Positions 57,893-64,000 of a DNA stretch of 64,000 bases are shown in pieces. How positions within the stretch are numbered: position 1 is the first letter of the stretch; each line of letters begins with the position of its first letter. A program made the translations under genes and the position numbers. This DNA is from Stramonita haemastoma (Eukaryota; Mollusca; Gastropoda; Neogastropoda; Muricidae), in the NCBI GenBank assembly GCA_030674155.1, contig CM060318.1, positions 89,541,631 through 89,605,630 of the forward strand, written 5' to 3'. The notes beneath the pieces were generated by a model. It saw only the letters and a program-made list of their open reading frames with translations. It did not search any database and had not been told where the DNA came from.

Positions 57893-58044
57893 CTGGAAAT
57901 GACTAGACTCTCTTGAACATTGTTTTTGGACATATAATAACCTTTATATATATATAATATATATATTTATATTATAAGTTATAGTATATGTTATAGTTAT
58001 TATTTGTCCAAAAATAATGTTCAGGAGAGTCTAGTCAGTTCCCC
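57893..58044. mobile_element. Palindromic MITE, 152 bp
   Basis: Two 49-bp arms (57893-57941 and 57996-58044) are inverted copies with about five differences: TGACTAGACTCTC(T/C)TGAACAT and TTTTTGGACA(T/A)ATAATAAC. The loop is TA-rich. Both strands encode the same short N-terminal peptide words, a by-product of the palindrome. The superfamily is not identified. Confidence 0.85.
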
Positions 58045-58274
58045 AAACATAAGGCGCAAAGATTCACTAGGTGCGTATTTTCTCCTATTCAATTTTTTCA
58101 ACATAATATATTCTACGCATATTTTCTTTCTTTTTTTATCATCGTCTTTTGAGGGCAGCTTCAAAAGGACACAGGGATATCAACTATTCCTTTGAATGCA
58201 ATTGACACTTTTAAATTTCTGAAAAGTGTCTTGCTGTAAGGTACCACAGCAGGTGGAGTTTCAGTCACCGTGGG
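58045..58274. other. Sequence left of the ribozyme, unassigned
   Basis: No domain recognised; possibly part of the mobile element that carries the ribozyme. Confidence 0.4.
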
Positions 58275-58320
58275 GACCTCTGATGAAGGCTCATCCAGGA
58301 GCCGAAACTCAAGTCAGGTC
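58275..58320 (+). ncRNA. Candidate type I hammerhead ribozyme with very short stem III
   Basis: Stem I strand GACCT (58275-58279) precedes core CTGATGA (58280-58286). Stem II is GGCTC (58288-58292) and GAGCC (58299-58303) with loop ATCCAG; then core GAAA (58304-58307). Stem III would be AC/GT with loop TCAA (58107+ pattern at 58307-58314), cleavage triplet GTC (58313-58315), and stem I' AGGTC (58316-58320), exactly complementary to GACCT. One extra A (58287) separates CTGATGA from stem II, a departure from consensus. Minimal type I hammerheads with tiny stem III are known in Penelope-like elements and retrozymes; I infer such an origin. No adjoining RT was recognised. Confidence 0.65.
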
Positions 58321-58520
58321 AGGTCAAAGGCATGATTCTTACTCAAAGATGCCTAGAATGCTGCCACTGAAAGACATTAATCCCTAGAATTTATTTTCAT
58401 TTCATTTTGTGTAATTGAATCTTTAATAAGTCATTTTCAAAATAAGTGAGAAGTTGGTACCTGCACTTGTTTTACCTCCACTACTTTTTCCTCCACTACT
58501 TTTTCCTCAGTTATATATAT

Positions 58521-58562
<42 letters not shown>

Positions 58563-58689
58563 TATATAAATTTATATTGACTTGATAAAAACTCACAATT
58601 CTGCTGGGCACCACTCCCTCCAAGCACACATATGACGTTAAATAGTAAAATAATGATAAAAACTGTGTTCAGCAATCATCTCTTTATTT
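58321..58689. other. AT-rich sequence with (AT)n
   Basis: (AT)n at 58513-58560. No gene. It lies between the + strand ribozyme and the minus-strand ribozyme-like motif. Confidence 0.6.
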
Positions 58690-58735
58690 TCAGCAAATTT
58701 TCGCTTCTACCCTGAAGCTTCATCAGGCTGAAAGA
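58690..58735 (-). ncRNA. Hammerhead-like motif, imperfect
   Basis: On the minus strand TTTCAG, CCTGATGAA, stem GCTTC/GAAGC, GAAA and CTGAAA appear in order. TTTCAG pairs with CTGAAA as stem I and GCTTC with GAAGC as stem II, again with one extra A after CTGATGA. The cleavage triplet (NUH) is not intact in this copy, so it is probably inactive or a look-alike. Confidence 0.4.
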
Positions 58736-59621
58736 ATAACAACAATTGTAAAATCCAGCTTTTAATAAGGATTAATAATCGGATTACTGGTTTTTGTTCA
58801 GAAAGATCACCTTCCCCACACATAAATTGTATGCTAACCACTGAGATCTTTTCAACTTCCCACTCTTTCCTCCCCCCCCTCCTCCCCCCCCCCCCCCCCC
58901 CCACCCCTCCTCTCCATACACCCCACCACATTCACTCTTTCCCTGCCCTCACTCCAACTCTCCAAATCTAAACAAAATTCAATAACTTAAAAAAGATTGT
59001 ATGTATTACAACTTACTAATAAAACTCCATGAGATCTATAACCAAAACAAACATTCACTGAAAGCCACAGGGGCAATACCCCTACTGCTTGGCATATCTC
59101 TTCCTCCACCCCTCTTTTCCCTCCCCCCTCTCTCTTTCTCCTCTCCACCCACACACACCCATCTCCCTCCCCTACATCCCCTTCCTCGCTTATCCCTCCT
59201 ACTGCCCCCCCCCCCCCCCCCCCCCCGCCTCCACTACGATTGTTAAGCTCAAACATCCAGAAAAGATGTAAAAGACTATGTATCAATATAACCCCACCAA
59301 AACTAAAATTGCAGGTACATGGAGCATCAACACAATCCTCTTCTAAAACCCATAAATAGATATATGAATCAAGAAATAAACAACATGGCATAAGGTAAAA
59401 TAAAACACTCTACTGACAAACTACCTGATATGGCTTAAAAAATATATTTATATAACATAGTTATTATCAAATTCTAAGTAAACTCACAAGAATGACGATG
59501 TCCAACTTACAACAAATTCCATGACTAAAATAAGTTATCGTTTTTTGTTTTTTTTAATGTACATCTAGGAATACCCCATTCTTCATATAAAACACCCAAC
59601 AACATTATTAAGATAATGAGT
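58736..59621. other. No gene; C-rich and poly-C tracts
   Basis: C19 at 58884-58902, C22 at 59205-59226 and long C/T-rich stretches. The minus-strand Gly-rich frames are shadows. Confidence 0.7.
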
Positions 59622-59985
59622 GCAAGACTACTGGTTTATTTATTTATTCTTTATAGCAAGGATAATGGAATAGGCATTCATATGCATTTTTACATCCAGT
59701 CCCCGTGTGCATGCAGTATTTGTAAATATCATCTGTTCCCACCGGCACTCGATGGCCTACTCTTACGAAAAGCGGAACAGGATTTAACGTGTGCGCAAGA
59801 TGTTCTGCGTGCGTTCGCACACGGGGCCTCGGTTTATAGTCTCATCCGAAAGACTTGGGGAGAGTGGAATCAGCACTGATGTTAACTCCAGGGTGAAAAT
59901 CCCCTCGACCGGGAATCGAACCCGGGTCGTCAAATTGCTTGCGCAATGTTCTGACCACTAGGCTATATCACGCCCGCCGTGGTTA
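59622..59985 (-). mobile_element. Full tRNA-derived SINE sharing its 3' end with LINE tails
   Basis: On the minus strand: box A (GATATAGCCTAGTGGTCAGA, 59970-59951) and box B (GGGTTCGATTCCC, 59923-59911). The body has CGGATGAGACTATAAACCGA and GGCCATCGAGTGCCGGTGGG, then the 3' end CACACGGGGACTGGATGTAA with hairpin GCAT/ATGC and TATCCTTGCTATAAAGAATA plus AATA repeats. The 3' end is the module seen in the LINE tails, so LINE machinery probably mobilised it. Confidence 0.9.
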
Positions 59986-61849
<1,864 letters not shown>

Positions 61850-62144
61850 CTCTCTCTCTCTCTCTCTCTCTCTGAATATTGCTATTTTTTAAATATCTTT
61901 TGCTGTGTTATTTTTTGTTTAAATAATTATCAGTGTATCCAGTTAGGATGACGCGTTTTGTTGAATGTATTCTGTTTTCCTTTTTTTATATTGGTTGAAC
62001 TGCTGCTGGTGGTGATGCTGTATGTAGGGGTAGGGAGGGGTTTCTTAGCTTTATTCCCTGACCAGGGCAAGGGCCGGATGAAAAAAAGTATGTAATGCTA
62101 CTTACTCTGTTACCCTTGAAAAATAAAGATTATTCATTCATTCA

Positions 62145-62190
<46 letters not shown>

Positions 62191-62256
62191 CTCTCTCTCA
62201 TCTCTCTCTCTCTCTCCTCTCCTCAATAAACATTTCGAGTTCTAGTTCTAGTTCTA

Positions 62257-62337
<81 letters not shown>

Positions 62338-62340
62338 AAC
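61850..62340 (+). mobile_element. LINE 3' ends with (ATTC)n and (GTTCTA)n tails between (CT)n tracts
   Basis: (CT)n 61850-61873. A 3'-UTR piece (61874-62150) ends in outer strands CAAGGG 62068-62073 / CCCTTG 62113-62118, inner AAGTA/TACTT (62086-62103) and ATTC repeats. Then (CT)n to 62223, a 37-bp tail-only piece (AATAAACATTTCGAG plus TTCTAG repeats, 62224-62260), and (CT)n to 62337. Confidence 0.85.
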
Positions 62341-62794
62341 CTGATTTGCTACAGAGCTCTGTGAAAAGCAAATGTGTAGCGCTGCAATCACGAACTACAG
62401 CAAAGAGAAACACACAGAGCTTAAAGCATCAATCAGGCCGACGCAGAAACTAAAATGTACATCCACGGGAACACTGGATCAACACTAAACCCAAATACGT
62501 GTGCAGTCACTTGCCTGGCAAGATTGTTAGTGGTAAGAAACTCGCGTAGAGCATGGCAGCAGAGAGTCCTCAGAGTAGAAACCCTCTTCAAACAAGTGTT
62601 TTGGGCCTTTAATCTTCCTCACACTCTAGGGAGGCCGGCCCACATCCAATTCATGACTCTGGATGTCTCTCTGCTGCCCCTTTATGTATGTGATGAGTTC
62701 TGACTCGGATTTGAACCCATGATCTCTGGATATGCACACTTTTCTTTCTCTTTTTTTTTTGGGGGGGGAGACACCTATTCTATTATAGGGTCAT
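62341..62794. other. Unassigned; possible SINE box B
   Basis: No gene recognised. GATTTGAACCCATGATC at 62708-62724 is, on the minus strand, a box B-like GGGTTCAAATCC and may be a SINE remnant. Confidence 0.4.
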
Positions 62795-63048
62795 CTAGGC
62801 CTTATGCAGTTCGTTTTTGTTCCTCCTTGACCTGATCCAACTTGAACATCTCTCGGCTGCTTCTGTCATGGCTTTCAGGGCTCTGGTTTTTTCCTTCCCT
62901 GCAATCGAGAGCTGTTTCATGAGGTTGTAAGCCGATTCTCCAACAACCCCCCTGGCTCCGACTTCTGCAGCAAGGACTTTAACCTGATAGCCTTCTTTCC
63001 TCAGGCTGTTAGCCAGATCTGGATACTTTTTGGTCTTGTAGGCTTGTT
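62795..63048 (-). mobile_element. Retroelement C-terminal fragment
   Basis: An uninterrupted minus-strand frame ends at TAG 62795-62797: KYPDLANSLRKEGYQVKV, LAAEVGARGVVGESAYNLMK, and a Cys/Trp end (AERCSSWI). The EVGARG.V..S block is the closing domain of a class of non-LTR RT proteins as I recall it; clade not assigned. No RT core is attached. Confidence 0.6.
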
Positions 63049-63068
63049 TAGGTCTTGTTTGGTCTTTG

Positions 63069-64000
63069 GTCTTGTAATATTAACAGTGATCTATTAACGG
63101 GTGCAGTATTTGTTGACTTTGCTTAAGTTTTTGACTGTATTGAACACAACCTACTCATAAGGAAACTGACTATGTATGGCATATGTCCAGATGCACTGAA
63201 ACTTATCAACTCATTTCTTAATGACAGGAGACAAATTGTTTATCAAGACTCGAGAATGTCGTCTGTCTTGCCCATAAAATATGGTGTTCCTCAAGGGTCT
63301 GTGTTAGGGCCCATCCTCTTCTCTATATACATTAACATCTTCCCCTCCATGTTTCTTCCACTTGTGAACTTTTTGCAGACGACACTACCATACATACTGT
63401 AGGTAAAGACTTAATCTCCTTGAGTACAGTTTTACAAAATGACTTGGACAATCTGACAACATGGACAGAACATCTCAATCCTCAGAAATCAAAACTCATG
63501 GTTGTTACAACGAGGCAAAAGCGTCAAAACTTCAAAAACAAATTAACTGAATAAAATTATATAACATGTTGAAGATGTAAATTCATTTAAATTACTTGGC
63601 CTATATATTGATAATAACTTGTCCTGTCTAATCACATCTTTCATGTCTCAAAGAAAATATCTAAAAGCTTTTTCAGCTAACAAATAAAACATTTTCTAGA
63701 TCAGCATACTTGCAAATTATTCTTCTTTGCTTATATAAAACCAGATCTAGATTATGCCTCTACTTGCTGGGACTTGGCGAGTAAAAACTGTATGAAACGA
63801 ATAGAAAGAGTGTATAAACGTTCACTAAAGGTAATTCTCCTCAAAACTAATTCCCTAGAAGTTTGTGACTATAAAAAGTTGGATATTCTTCCCTTAAGTC
63901 TAAAATGTCGCTTTAATAAAGGCCTATTTATGTATAAAATTATGAATAATCTAGCTCCACGATATCTTTGTCAGAAATTTCCAGTGAAAACAGTTCGAAA
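63069..64000 (+). mobile_element. CR1-like LINE RT fragment, runs off the window
   Basis: Starts within RT motif A region (TGAVFVDFA, then a stop replacing the usual Lys/Lys-Ala), GVPQGSVLGPILFSIYIN, and after a frameshift TTLPYI. Later frames have KLFFFAYIKPDLDYASTC, CWDLASKNCMKRIERVYKR and LPLSLKCRFNKGLFMYKIM, up to the window edge. Closest relative in the window is 44375-45727. Confidence 0.88.

Overview
The window looks like low-GC animal (eukaryotic) DNA. It has introns with GT-AG borders, very dense microsatellites, and many non-LTR retrotransposon (LINE), SINE, DIRS and DNA-transposon remnants. The repeat mix (DIRS with tyrosine recombinase, RTE-like and CR1/L2-like LINEs, tRNA-derived SINEs) would fit a marine lophotrochozoan, most likely a mollusc. 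That assignment is inference, because no species marker was seen. Everything here was read by eye; no alignment, folding or search was run.

The one clear host gene lies on the minus strand and spans at least 4696-56811. Five exons (56664-56811, 41618-41834, 40409-40589, 28010-28276, 4696-5700) have good splice sites and mutually compatible phases. Together they give 606 open codons of a class C (metabotropic-glutamate-like) GPCR: most of the Venus-flytrap ligand domain, the cysteine-rich domain, and TM1 to the start of TM4. The signal peptide and first exon(s) are expected beyond 57 kb or outside the window. The TM4-TM7 exons are expected to the left of the window.

The introns are filled with mobile DNA. 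Intron 28277-40408 holds a DIRS retrotransposon (30181-37270) with inverted terminal repeats, an internal complementary region, gag, RT/RNase H and tyrosine-recombinase ORFs, and a younger RNase H-bearing LINE nested inside it on the opposite strand. Intron 41835-56663 holds a LINE of about 5.9 kb (47869-53722) whose ORF1 carries an SGNH-hydrolase domain. Intron 5701-28009 holds a decayed PIN/FEN1-like gene, a pogo/Tigger-like element with TIRs and a TA target duplication, an RTE-like LINE with a second LINE inserted antisense (11-bp target duplication), and a solo DIRS right end. The outer regions 1-4695 and 56812-64000 hold more LINE fragments, SINEs, a palindromic MITE, and a candidate type I hammerhead ribozyme at 58275-58320.

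Two patterns tie the mobile elements together. First, many LINE and SINE 3' ends share a two-stem RNA fold just before a short tandem tail; the paired bases differ from copy to copy while pairing is kept. Second, many of these + strand copies are bounded on both sides by (CT)n tracts, suggesting that the elements insert into, or recombine at, CT microsatellites.
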